Positions 46,856-58,000 of a DNA stretch of 64,000 nucleotides are shown here, one piece after another; within the stretch, counting starts at the first letter, position 1, and the number at the start of each line of letters is the position of its first letter. The translations under genes and the position numbers were made by a program. The stretch is taken from contig NC_049994.1 in the NCBI RefSeq assembly GCF_000003815.2, forward strand, positions 11,815,376 through 11,879,375, in the 5' to 3' direction. Source of the DNA: Branchiostoma floridae. Its lineage: Eukaryota > Chordata > Leptocardii > Amphioxiformes > Branchiostomatidae. The notes beneath the pieces were generated by a model. It was given only the letters and a program-made list of their open reading frames with translations, did no database searches and was not told the origin of the DNA.

Positions 46856-47565
46856 CTGAGGAGAAGTGGAAATAACAAAAAAGAATTTTTTTTCAAAATA
46901 GTATTACGTTTTCCGTTAGGCCCGCAAAAGTTTATTTTTCAGCAATCAAATTTATATCAAAGTTATGCATATATGTGACTGTAATAACACGACAGAAAGA
47001 TGATACTTTGCTCTTACAATAGGTATTTGTTTCGAGGTAGTTTGCTTCAAGGAAGGTAGAGGTCGCTACTGCAGCTTGTCTTCCCAGACGTTGTAATAAT
47101 TTCACTGCACTTCCCAGATATTATAATGAGAGAAATGTGTGCGGGAATTCTATCTAACTGTAATTTTATGTATCAGATATATCACATAAATTACTATTCT
47201 CTGGTAAAATCGTAAGACTGAGAAAGGAAGATTTTCTACAATAAGCAAAACGATATTTATCTTTCTATCAATATATGATTATGTTAAGCCTGGAAAGGCA
47301 AGCGCTGTGGTGCGACCACTTCCTTACAGTGGGGCCCTGGGTCACCAATAACACATGATACTTCAAGAACAGCCGGCGCCCTCCATCAGCATAGCCCCTA
47401 TCCGGCAATACGTCTTTAGTTCAATTTGAGGCGCGAGGAAGGAGTAAGTAAGTCGGGTCAAGACCGTATAGTCCATCTTAAGAAATGAAATGTGATTGCT
47501 TTTGTCTGAAATCTTTCTTTCTTTCCATCAGTGGTGTCAATGTTTCCCTTCGCAGATGCTTGGAG

Positions 47566-47920
47566 CAGGGTTGTAGCCAGCCTGAAATCATTTTCAGTCC
47601 CCTTGATTTTTAATGGGAATCCTATCGAGAACCGAAGGCATGGCGTGACGTTGCGCGCAATTTCTAGGGAGTCTGGGTCCCAGAAAATTTTAAAATCAAG
47701 ACCCTCTGAAACACTATTTCCTGCATTTTGAGGTGCACATTTTGCTTGTAGACTAAGCTGTTCAATGGCATCTGTTTTGGTGAAGAAGAACACATGGGTT
47801 TCAGTTTTTTTTATATCTTTACATATCAATTTTTGTGGACAGAATGGGGAAAACTTTTTTCAGTCCCCAGCTGCAAAATTCCTTCAAAGGACTGAAGGAC
47901 AGGTGCTGGCTACAACCCTG
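47566..47920. mobile_element. hAT-type MITE, 355 bp
   Basis: Ends are inverted repeats CAGGGTTGTAGCCAGC and GCTGGCTACAACCCTG, flanked by the 8-bp direct repeat GCTTGGAG at 47558..47565 and 47921..47928. An 8-bp target duplication with CAGGG termini is diagnostic of the hAT superfamily. The 123-codon minus ORF across it has no transposase motif. It is inserted in the gene B intron between V and Ig2. Confidence 0.92.
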
Positions 47921-48201
47921 GCTTGGAGCCTCGCAATATATGTGATCACATACATGTATTATTGGTATTGTGCATTACATATCTGTTTCTTTGTTGATAA
48001 TTTCCATTAGTCAAACAAACATCTTTACACACAGAGCTTAATCAAAATCATGATAAAACAAAAATACACTTTGATTTATGTGCATGTAAGTAAAGTAATG
48101 CGTCACCAAATCAACGGCTTCAAACTTTTAGCCAAGCATTACCAAACGTTTTATTTTGTCACGGTATTCATAAACATTAAGCAGTTTGCTTTATTTAAAG
48201 C

Positions 48202-49335
48202 CTATGGCCATAAAGTTAGCCTGTAGCAATGAAAGCAACAAAATGGCATAAGGAGACTGTCTAATGTCGGCCAAACGACCAGTACTCCTAGTGTTCGCTT
48301 TATAACATGCGTCCATGGTAAGACAACTTTGGAAAGATACGTGCCTTGCATGTTTATTTTGTCATATGAAATGTTGTATTGTAAGGCTGATGAATCTATA
48401 AGATCGGTGCTGGTGATCAAATAGAACCCAGGAGAGTTTAGCTGGATTTTACCAGGTAGATAAGCCGTCATTGTCAGCTATTGCCAGTTTGTCTTCATTT
48501 CTTCTTGTCAACTTGGATACAAATTGGTTACGCTGTGTATAGATCACTGCGCTGGAGTTAACAGGGATTTGTAACGGAATATCTGTAAGGCATCGATTTT
48601 AGTCAAATACCATAGATCTTTGCATAAAGTACGTCGAATTGTTTCTCTTTCCGTACTTTAGTGAGAATGCATTTGCCTTCCACCGAAAGCTTTCAAGAAG
48701 TCTTACTGAAATAGATGTTCAATGCAGACTCGCGTATACTAGACATACAAATTTATGCATTCGCTAATTTGTAGATAATCAAAGTTATCATATGAAACTA
48801 TACATTGATGAATGCATGTGACACACAATAAGAAAAATAAACAGGATATTCATCTAACTACTTCAGAATTAATCTATTCATTTGAATTTTGTATTGACCA
48901 AGTTCTAAGACCTAAACTATTTCAAGGTTAACCCACAATATAAAATGCGTATATGATCTAGCTCTATTCAAATCTGACACTTTCCATTTTGTCTGAGAAC
49001 TACTTTGCGTAGGTAAGTGTAAAATCTCCCGTATCACATGGAGACACCTGGCGTACGTTGCAGTGTGGATCGTTCTCTAATGTCACTTGATTCTTACACA
49101 AACGCACACCATTATACAAAATGGCCTGCTGCAATCTATGCACATTTTCTCCGCCTCGCTCTTTTAAAGTTTGCCACATCGTGTGTGAGCGTTTATAAGT
49201 TATACTTGACAGCTTGACTATGCTTCGAACCTTCTTTAATTCAAAAGGTTGGCTATGAAATTCATGAAAAATGTCTAGTTCAAACCACTTTGATTCCGCC
49301 CTTTTTAACAACATTATGTTGGAGTCAGAAAGCAA
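48202..49335 (-). other. Unresolved exon-like ORF cluster in a gene B intron
   Basis: Three minus-strand open stretches lie close together. One is 49000..49335, ending NVRQVSPCDTGDFTLTYAK. A second, about 48462..48579, follows TTACAG and reads IPLQIPVNSSAVIYTQRNQF and onward. The third is 48202..48471, containing NMQGTYLSKVV. Phrases such as CDTGDFTLTY and QGTYL resemble F strands of Ig domains, but the B-strand Cys and C-strand Trp are not placed properly and the phases between pieces do not match. It may be a decayed duplicate of an Ig exon or coincidence. Confidence 0.25.
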
Positions 49336-50859
49336 AATAATACGACTTCAGGACATATAATATAATTTCAACAGTTATTCCAAAAAATATTTTTTTTAAA
49401 GTATATAGGTATAGATGTACATAACTGATAGGGTGATAGGGTGCCGGATGGGGGGCCTTTTAGTGGAGAGCTATTACTATGTCGTCTGGGCAGGACGTGG
49501 CGCCACAAATGTACATCTAGCATAACGGTAATGCTCTGGATATGACATGAATCACATTGGTTCACTTAAAGGAGTCCTAGAATTTTTGAGATTTTACCAA
49601 CAGCTTTTGGGTGTGCTCCACTAAAAAGGCTTTATGAATTTATGATAACTTCCTTGACATTGCTTCGTATCTCACCAGGAGGTATTACAGTGGATTAATG
49701 TGTCGTCGGGTGATGGTTCAAGGCTTTATGTATCAAAGATTCCTACGAACTTCACTGTGTGCTTTACTATAAAAGCTCTATCAAAGCATTGGCTTTCATT
49801 ACGTTATGCTTTCGTGTATCCAGAGTATCCTTATCCTTCATCAGTTGATGAATACTATGGGTTATAGAGCCTTTTTTGTTGGTCGGCTCACGGCTCAAGG
49901 CGCCTAATTGCTAAGTTATTCTCTGCAGCTAGTATGTTGTTACCACCTACAAAACCATATAGATATCAGTTAAACTACAATCAAAACATAATTCTAAACC
50001 GCAGTTGAACTGTAATACCCAGCACAAAAATTGGAATTATCCAAAAAGTTTATTGTTCAAATCCAGTCTTTTGTGATGAATGAGCAATCCACTACGCTTC
50101 TTAAACTTCACGTTAGCTTATGAAGATTCAGAATAACCTATACCAACACAAACAAACTTTGAATTTAATATCAAAGTATCATGTTAACGTTGTTGTGACG
50201 TGTTGATTGTCAAGGAGACTATGCGTTGTCAATGACACAAAAATCATTGGTAATTCAGCAGACTATATGCAAAAACTTCACGTTATGGGAATCATTGACT
50301 TTTACTTATAATTGCGTTGTTTGTGCAAGATTTGTATCATTTTCCTCTTGTCAAGGTGCATTGAACTGTTAATCGAGCGCAAGAGAATAATATCAACACC
50401 GACATATTTTCCATTAGACTTCAAATTCGGGAGCAATATGGCAATTATACAGAAATTGTTGCGATGATAATGTATTAGTCTGTGTAACGCAAACTCCGCT
50501 GTATAACGGGCCTAAGAAGCGCGATTAAATCAGGCTAATAACGTATTTGCCACAGGCAAACTTTCTGATCATTTTTTAAACATTGCAAAGTCAGTAAAGA
50601 AGTAGGAAAATATGTGCTTCAAAGGAAGTAATTTTTTTTATGTTCTTTATGTTCTTGAAAATGTATTGTGTTGGCTAACTGTATACAAAACAATGTTGTT
50701 GTTGTTTTATTGATTATGGCCATTGTGAATAACGATCTTTAAAGAGTAGCTTATATCACTTATAGCTTTTTATCATAATATGATATGACCTTTATATATA
50801 TATAATGTTAATCTGTAAATTGCCAAAGTCAATAATTTTAAGTTTACACATCTAAAATG

Positions 50860-50940
50860 TATGTAATTCAGCCTTTTGGCTGCGTTGCGTACTTTTTCTT
50901 ATACAAATAAACCATCCATTAATATTGATTCATTCATAAC
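50860..50940 (+). mobile_element. LINE/SINE 3' tail
   Basis: TACAAATAAACCATCCATTA followed by ATATTGATTCATTC has the AATAAA-plus-ATTC-run end of L2/CR1-type elements. The body upstream is not recognisable. Confidence 0.35.
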
Positions 50941-51129
50941 ATGATTACATCCACTGTGTCTCAGCCTTGCTTTTCTTTGAAATCCAAAGCAAATTGTCTT
51001 CAGCTTGACTTTGCCTTACCTTTGTTTTCTTTGAAATCCAAATTGTCTTCAGTCTAAATTTGTCTTACAACGTCTCCTATTGGGGATCTGAAATTGTCTT
51101 CATTCATAGTTAGAGTATAAAAGACCTAT

Positions 51130-51297
51130 TTCTTCCAGATCACTTCAGTGTGACTGACGAAAACTGGTGGATTCCATCTAAAACTGTTTCCAAAATCAGT
51201 TGATTTTGACCGTTTCCAAAATCATATCTAGTTGCTTAATGAGTAACTGCTTTTTGGCATATCTAAAATTACCTGGATGTCTAACCTACATCTACGG
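51130..51297 (+). repeat. Dispersed repeat, copy 3 (possibly Penelope-like 3' end)
   Basis: It contains GATCACTTCAGTGTGACTGA, TTTCCAAAATCATATCTAG, TTGCTTAATGAGTAACTGC and TTACCTGGATGTCTAACC, matching the copies at 13.0 and 1.8 kb. It ends 16 bp from the gene B V exon at 51313. Confidence 0.55.
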
Positions 51298-51312
51298 ATT
51301 GCATTCACTCAC

Positions 51313-51499
51313 CCATAACGTTGAGCCGCACGTATTTCTCCTCCTGACCGACAATGTTCAGTACAACCGTGATGACGTAAAGACCCTCATCCTCTAGCTT
51401 GGTTTCGTTGATTTCCAGTGACGCCTTCCCGACAAGCCGTGCGCGACGAAGCAAAGGACCATGGGAATATTCCAGGTTGGGAGAGTAGATGTAGACCAT
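51313..51499 (-). CDS. Gene B exon: second half of V-like domain
   Basis: A 187-nt exon with acceptor TTTTCAG and donor GTGAGT. It enters in phase 0 and leaves in phase 1. It encodes residues 53-114: MVYIYSPN, YSHGPLLRRARLVG, INETKLEDEGLYVITVV. The D-x-G-x-Y motif is present, but the following Cys is Val. It is the paralog of 19115..19331. Confidence 0.88.
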
Positions 51500-51992
51500 C
51501 TGAAAAGAGGTAACTGGTTATTAAATAAACAAAAGGATATCATATAAGATCACCTCTAATTATTTCTTTAAGAAAAGAAATACTATTGCCATTGATGTTG
51601 TAAAAATTGTATTTATCTGCTTTAGTTACCCAACGTGATAATTCATGTAAAATATTACAAAATAAGACAAGTGCTAGCGTAACTTTGTTAGCATTATAGT
51701 TAATGAGAGGCCTGTGTTGAGATAGACCCGTAACGGAAAAGAACATGGTGAATTGAACAAAGCAGACTGTACCATCTCAAGCGGAACATATAGCAACTAC
51801 ACTGATCTATGTTTTAGAACACTAAGAAACTGCAGAGGAACACATACTTGTATAATGCACCACGCGAACACATGAACAGACTAGCAAGTTAAGAACAATT
51901 CTAAGTGGCAAAGCAACAAAAGGCGCACGGTGCAAGTTGAAACATCACGATAATCCTTTACTGACTAGATTGTTTTAAAGGTGATATCTTAC

Positions 51993-52147
51993 CTTTCTTT
52001 CGCCGCCCATCCCTCCCACCACCTTGGACCAGGTAATGGATATGACGGTCTCAGTACTGTCGTACGTGGCGGGCAGCGTCACACGTTCGTCCTTGATTCC
52101 ATTCACGGTTTTCGGCACCTTCAGCCCCACACCAGCGCCCGTCGCTT
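51993..52147 (-). CDS. Gene B exon: first half of V-like domain
   Basis: A 155-nt exon with acceptor TTCTTACAG and donor GTAAGA. It enters in phase 1 and leaves in phase 0. It encodes residues 2-52: GVGLKVPKTVNG, RVTLPATYD, ISITWSK, then VVGGMGGERK before the intron. The pattern VNG-x(5)-VTLP-x(8-12)-I-S-x-T-W matches the gene A exon at 22117..22241 and the cysteine-less first domain of CD2/SLAM-type receptors. The preceding signal exon, in phase 1, was not found in the window. Confidence 0.88.
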
Positions 52148-52159
52148 CTGTAAGAATAG

Positions 52160-52995
52160 GTAATAGACATATCAGGCGCGGTCACCAGGGCATAGAGTGT
52201 ACCTTTCTATATGCGCACACCATGGGTCTCTTTCCCTTTATGGGAGTCATACGGACGCTATATTATCAAATGAAATAAGTCACAGCATGTCAATGATGAT
52301 GACAACAATAATTGTGACTCGTGTACGTTCAATTAACAGTATGATACGATTGACGACTACGATTTAGATGATACAAAATTCAGTTTTAAGTATACGATAA
52401 TATGACAAAATCTTATCTTCATTATCATTTTGAGAATTGTATCATCTCTTCCGGTAAGGAATACTTTTAAGTATGATGTGATGACTGGCTGGTCAAAAAA
52501 TTATATCATGATCACAATTCCTGGCGACAGCTGACCAACAACACTGTTTCCACCTTCGAAACTTAGAGGTTAGCTGCTTGTGATGCAAAGATTAAGGCAA
52601 GGAAAGCCCTTTAGAACCTTGAAGCTGTAAATGTAGCTATAGACTCTCCAGTCTCCAGAAGAAGTGGCTGTCCATAAATAACTGGCTGATCAGATAGGGT
52701 ACAGCAAGCTTCACAGCAACGTTTAGATTGGAATAAATCAATACTAATTGAATCAATATCGCCGCTGTTTCATTATTGTTTAGTTATGGGAAATTTACAT
52801 CCTCGGGCCGTGACACCCTTGGTTCATTGATTTATTAATTGCGAGATTGGCTTGTCTCATTTTAATGCTTCAAGCAAATACATCACTTACAGGCAGAGGA
52901 GTAGGTAACACACACAGAAGAGCATAGATGACTTGTAGAAATGTTGAAGTCTAAGTACAGATTAATGATGATTTTTTTCTGGAAAATATTGAGCG
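52160..52995. other. Upstream of gene B V exon, no recognised feature
   Basis: Expected to be the first intron of gene B. No signal-peptide exon with a phase-1 donor was recognised here. Confidence 0.4.
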
Positions 52996-52998
52996 TTA

Positions 52999-53209
52999 AG
53001 GTGGTATCTCACTGCACTTGGGGCACCTGTATGGCACTGCGGGGTTTGTTCACTGTGGCACTGTTCTGTTAATTTCGTCGATTGTTTATGATTTAGATAT
53101 TGCGTAGATACGTAAAAGTATGACTTAGAAGACATCACAAATGCCCAAAACGTAATCTTTTGAAACCCACAGTGGCGCACCGGTGCTCCAGTGCAATGAG
53201 ATACCACCT
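52999..53209. mobile_element. Harbinger-like MITE, 211 bp
   Basis: Inverted repeats begin AGGTGGTATCTCA.TGCACT and are flanked by TTA at 52996..52998 and 53210..53212. A 3-bp TTA/TAA duplication is typical of PIF/Harbinger. The inner sequence is also partly self-complementary. There is no transposase. Confidence 0.8.
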
Positions 53210-53214
53210 TTAAC

Positions 53215-54935
53215 AATGTGGGCAAAGTCAAGGCTACAAACCTAGAACTAGAAAGAAACTTGGAACATATCCAATTTCACGTTGATTACACCTCCTTGGC
53301 AATCTTGCTGAGTGATTGCTAGGTACATTGTACAAAGCAGCTTCTAGTTAAGATAGATCCCTATAGACATAGGATACTTCTAACAATGAACCAGCGTTAC
53401 ATCTTCTTTCTCGAGAAACTAAGGCAAAGCAAATCAAGCTAGCCGTACAAAAACACGTCAGTTAAAAGAAGAAACCGTGACAATTGAATTTTGTGACAGA
53501 GACGCATACTTTGTTATAGTCCAAACAATTTGATTAAAATCTAGCTAGCTTTCGACTTTTTTGTCAGAAAACAAATATGCAAACCTATCATCAACCATTC
53601 ACTTATCAGAGTAAATATTGCCTTTAAAGGATGTCAGATATTTGAAAATTTAGAAAAGCTGAGTCTACTAAACTCGATAATGTAGACTCCTTCGGGGCGC
53701 AACGCTGCACCAAATGGTTTCTGGTGCCTCAGATGGACCGGTGATACACTAATTTGGAGGAAAATTGGATCTCCCCGGAAGTCTTTGTGAGATAATGGTG
53801 GTTGGCGCCTCATCAATAGTGATCACGAGCCATCGTAGAAAGCACCAGGCAACGAAAAGCCTCTTCAGCTAAGCTACATGTAATATTTATCCTATGTACG
53901 TAATGTAGAGGGCTAGTGGGCTATTTGAGTTGCATCATTACAAGTACATTTACTCAGCCATAATATCCGAATGATTATTTACAATATCAATCGTTCCTGC
54001 ATTAGCTTTTAGTGTCTAAGTGATATATGTGGTCCCTATTACCACTGGCTTCGGGACTCCAAAACTTGTAGTCTCTTACTAGGTGCTAGTAGCACTGGCT
54101 TGCTATGGTGTAATGTGTATTGTTAGCTTTTCTGTTTATACTATATAAGCTACTACAACATGTTTTCATGGGTGTAATGCATGGCAAGTGCTTTCTGAAT
54201 AGGTGCTTGCTAATGATAATGAATTAGGGCGTTAGTTAGTATATAGTTTGTGGTTTGAAGTAATATATACAATATATATTGATCAAGTAAAGGTATTCTA
54301 TATTTAATATCTTGCACTTTTTTGCAAACGCTTTAGCATGACCGTGAACTTAACTGCCATTGTTACATTTCTCATCAGGAAGTACTTAGTAGCAATGGAT
54401 TACTGACTGTTTTGTCTGATGCATAGCTTAAGGCCAAGGCTTGATGTCTAAACTTTAATTACTCATTCCATTTCATGTTAAATACTTTGTACTTTAGATA
54501 GGCTATATAACACCTTTATCGTAGATTTTCATTCAACTGTCATTGATATTGGGAATCTAAAGAATGCTTGTCGCCCACCATGGATGATAACAGCTATTGG
54601 GTTGTTGAGCCGTGTTGCTCGTATTGCACTGTCTTTAATGTTTATTTCCAGCGTTGTTATCTAAAGCCCATAAGCAATCGATACCTCTTACGTTTTGTAG
54701 ATTTTCAATGAAGCTGCCATCACATTAATGTTACTGCCAAGTTTATTGTTTATCTTTCATCGATACCGAGCATGTTGTTAGCCCTTGCTTTGGTGGGCGG
54801 GAGGTGGGGGCTTTTTTATGAGTCTGTAAGGATGCTTTTTTATCATAATGATTGCAAAGTGTTATGTTAAGGCTATGGCAGTCTGAAAACTATTATGTAG
54901 GCCATTCGATTGATATAGGACCCAATATCTTTGTA
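53215..54935. other. No recognised gene
   Basis: This is AT-rich sequence. A GC-richer patch at 53690-53820 with CGGGGCGCAACGCTGCACCA may be part of a dispersed repeat, but I see no second copy. Confidence 0.4.
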
Positions 54936-54941
54936 CATTAT

Positions 54942-55012
54942 CGCGTGGCGCAACCGGCAGCGCAATGGGCCCCGGTCCAAGAGGTCCTGAGCTCGAATCC
55001 TGCCGAGACAGA
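54942..55012 (+). repeat. tRNA-derived SINE head or tRNA pseudogene
   Basis: TGGCGCAACCGG at 54946..54957 fits an RNA polymerase III A box, and AGCTCGAATCC at 54990..55000 is close to the B box GGTTCGAATCC, with normal spacing. The intervening sequence does not fold into a clean anticodon arm, so a functional tRNA is unlikely. Such tRNA-headed SINEs are common in invertebrate genomes. Confidence 0.6.
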
Positions 55013-55019
55013 TGGATGC

Positions 55020-58000
55020 CAACTTGTACATGAAAGAGGAGGACTAGAAGCAAATCACATTGTCTTTAATTAAATTTACCAACCTTGCCAGCATTGCCCT
55101 CAGATACGCAAGCTTGCTAGTATTAAAGCAAAGAGCCTTTGTGTACATACATACATGTGTGTATAACCTCGGGTGATGGGTTGATGTGGGCCGCCAGTGT
55201 CACCGAGATAGGGTCAAGAAGATTAATTACATGCTTTCAAAATTCAATATCGATTTCTGGAAAATCCCTCGCGCAGCAGACAATAGACTCTTTTTTCGCT
55301 GTTGTCATTCTAAGACGGTTACTTAAACAAAGGCTGGTAGCATTTAATCAACACTTCTCATTTGTGAACTTTGACAGGGGCAATGTGGGTGATGGGTGAA
55401 TACTAGGATCCATAGATAAAATGCAAAAATCTCAGATGAATCTTTGGTTTAGTGTATATTCAAGTATTGTGTCATATGTAACCGGTTTGATTTTACATTT
55501 TACAATTTAAAATCATTTTAAACACAATAAAAAGTGTAATACAGTACTTAAAATACTGTCAAAATAGTAACAAAGGTATAGACAATGGCAACGCACTTTG
55601 AGGAGCCGACAGTGTAATCCATCCAACATAGGCACCCTAAGCCACCTGCTCTAGGAGCTGCCCAAAATAGATCTTATGAAGGAATTGGGAAACATGGAGC
55701 GTGCTCACTACCGTGCTTTCCGTGGGACATGTCACAGGAATGATACTGAATCTCTTAGCTTTCCTGAAACCTATGAGTCTCGGAATAATATTCTATGTAC
55801 ATATGCTGTAATACCTTCCTACAAAAATGGACTTCTTGCTACTACGTGCTACAAAAAGAAGGTGATCATGCACGTAACTAAGTCATTATCCCTCCTCGTC
55901 TATGTTCTACCAGTAAAATGAGTCCAGTTTGAACCCAACGATGGCACACGAGCAGATGTTAAAGCAGTAATCAGACAACAATCGCTTTTGTTGTAAGGTT
56001 ATCATTTTTATACAAACAACCAGATGAAGCAATGTAGGAAGAGTACTTTAAGCTTTGAGATTTACATCATAGGTTGAAATACATAAGCATATGACAGTCC
56101 AATGATGCCCAAACTATTACAGATTTGTCCCTGTGTCCCGGTTCCTAAGTGTGTCGCCTCCTCTACAGTTGCGGGATTATCTGTTCAGCGGGTTTCCATT
56201 CGAATGGTAACACCGCACTTCATCAGATAGAGATGCACCGCTGGAAACAAATCCGAGTTTAATTGCATGCATGAAGTGGCGCCTGGTACAGCTTAGTGTT
56301 GATCGTGAAGGCGCCTATTTAGGTCGTCACTGTCGCAACATTAGGGTGGCCCCTGTAGCGGTATTCTGACCAGTTTGCATGCATGGCATGCTGCTTCCTG
56401 ACCTTCAAGGGGATTAGGAGCTTCCTAAGACCAGAATAATCTAGTTTCAAAGTTAACAGAATATGGCCTTTTGTAACATTCATTGGAAAATGCAAGACGG
56501 CTGTAGAATAAATTCAAAATTGGCACAATTCTTAAATATCTATTTCATACAAGCAAACATGTTGTATCAAATTATCTATTGTATAATCCAAATACTTGAT
56601 TCAATATAATGTTTTCATTTTCCGGCCATAAACTTTTATGTTGAGCGTTAATAGATATAGACATGTAGGCGTTGTCTGAAAACTGTGATATTATACATTT
56701 TCAAATAAAAAATAGCTCTACTGTGAATACAAGATATGTTATTTTATTCCATGTTCTTTGAGACATGATATATCCAACAGAAGTTCACATCCATGACAGC
56801 CAAAATCCATACTTTCCGGTACCATCTTCATTTAGAACATTAGATTATTTACCATTGCCCAAAAAATTGGACTGCAAACAATTCAAATATAATGCTGTTG
56901 ATTTTAGCTCGCCAAGAATATGTACTAGAAACGACATATACATATTTGAACTTTAGAGACGTAAATGGTATAGTACTTTTAGAGTAAGGGTGACTAACCA
57001 ATCATCATTTTAAGATGAGCAACAGGACAATTGATGTAAATCTCTTGAGAATGAATATTGCATTTGTCATAGTATGACAATGACGTATTCCCTCTGGACT
57101 TGACTTTTGACCATGTAGATTGCCATAAATCAGAAGTGTACTATCCTGTGGGGCATTGCAGTTCGTAATAACTCGTTGATGATTGCAATGACAAATGTAC
57201 GGCTTGTCCAAGTTCGCCTTTTCATCTGAAAACTTAATTTAGGATTTTTGTGTCGTAAACGTTTAAGCATTTTTCTTTAAGAAGGCATAAAATCACATTG
57301 ATGGAGGTATGTGTACATTATTTGGAAGAGATGAAATTGAAAAAAAGGCAATCACAGTCACACATATTATACTTATAAACGTATTTAGAAATATTGACAA
57401 TATTGTCCAAGAATACGATACAGGTGCTTGTGGGAAATTGAAACATGTAATATAATGTCATCACCAAGGTCTCTTCAATAGAATTAATGTAATATACTTT
57501 TACATAAATTTCTCCAACTATCTTGATATAACCCTTGCTTTTTATGACACCTCATTGTCTGCCCATTTCGTGAACTATATTATCACACGAAAAAAATTGT
57601 ACTTTCATAATTCTCACCATATCAAAGAAACTCGAACAGCCAGGTCGTTATTCTCACGGCACCCCAGGGGTTTGCTTGGTTAACTGATGATTTGAAGCGG
57701 AAGGTTTCTATCATCTGGAGCTACAATGTAACGCTTGGGAAATCATGCAGTAAAGTAATTTCGACGACACTGCACCTTGAACGAGACATGCATGAAATAC
57801 AGCAATTTCAGAGCGTCAGAATCTTGACTTGAACTGACTTGGAGTCTCAAGATGGCTGTGGTTATGTTCCTCAAGGAAGGTTAAGTCAATGGGGGATATC
57901 AAGAACAAATAGTATATTAATTCTGAATCAACAAACTACGATTCCGAATATAAATGCACAAAAGATTAAAGAATTTTGCAACGAACGTCCCAGATTGTAC

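Larger units (their letters stand above)
40083..52147 (-). other. Gene B: IgSF transmembrane receptor with cytoplasmic SH3 domain (gene span)
   Basis: Ten exons, all with GT-AG borders and consistent phases (1, 0, 1, 1, 1, 2, 1, 1, 1, 0 on entry), give 582 residues without a signal peptide. Residues 1-115 form a V-like domain without the canonical cysteines, 116-211 an Ig domain (Cys 139/192, Trp 153), and 212-302 a third Ig domain (Cys 234/282, Trp 246). About 311-335 span the membrane, followed by RRKRTR. The tail is about 245 residues, with an ITIM-like VDYSTI (Tyr 385), an SH3 domain (403-456), a basic/proline stretch and an acidic DEYKTV site (Tyr 557). The extracellular layout resembles the CD2/SLAM and HEPACAM families. 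An SH3 built into the tail of such a receptor is not something I know from vertebrates. The likely role is cell-surface recognition with direct docking of proline-rich partners, which is inference. The first exon is missing and should lie upstream. Confidence 0.88.

Noticed and set aside
47458-47829. 123-codon minus ORF as a gene
   Set aside because: It lies almost wholly inside a hAT MITE defined by inverted repeats and an 8-bp target duplication.
54942-55012. Functional tRNA gene
   Set aside because: A and B boxes are recognisable, but the anticodon and acceptor arms do not fold properly. SINE or pseudogene is more likely.
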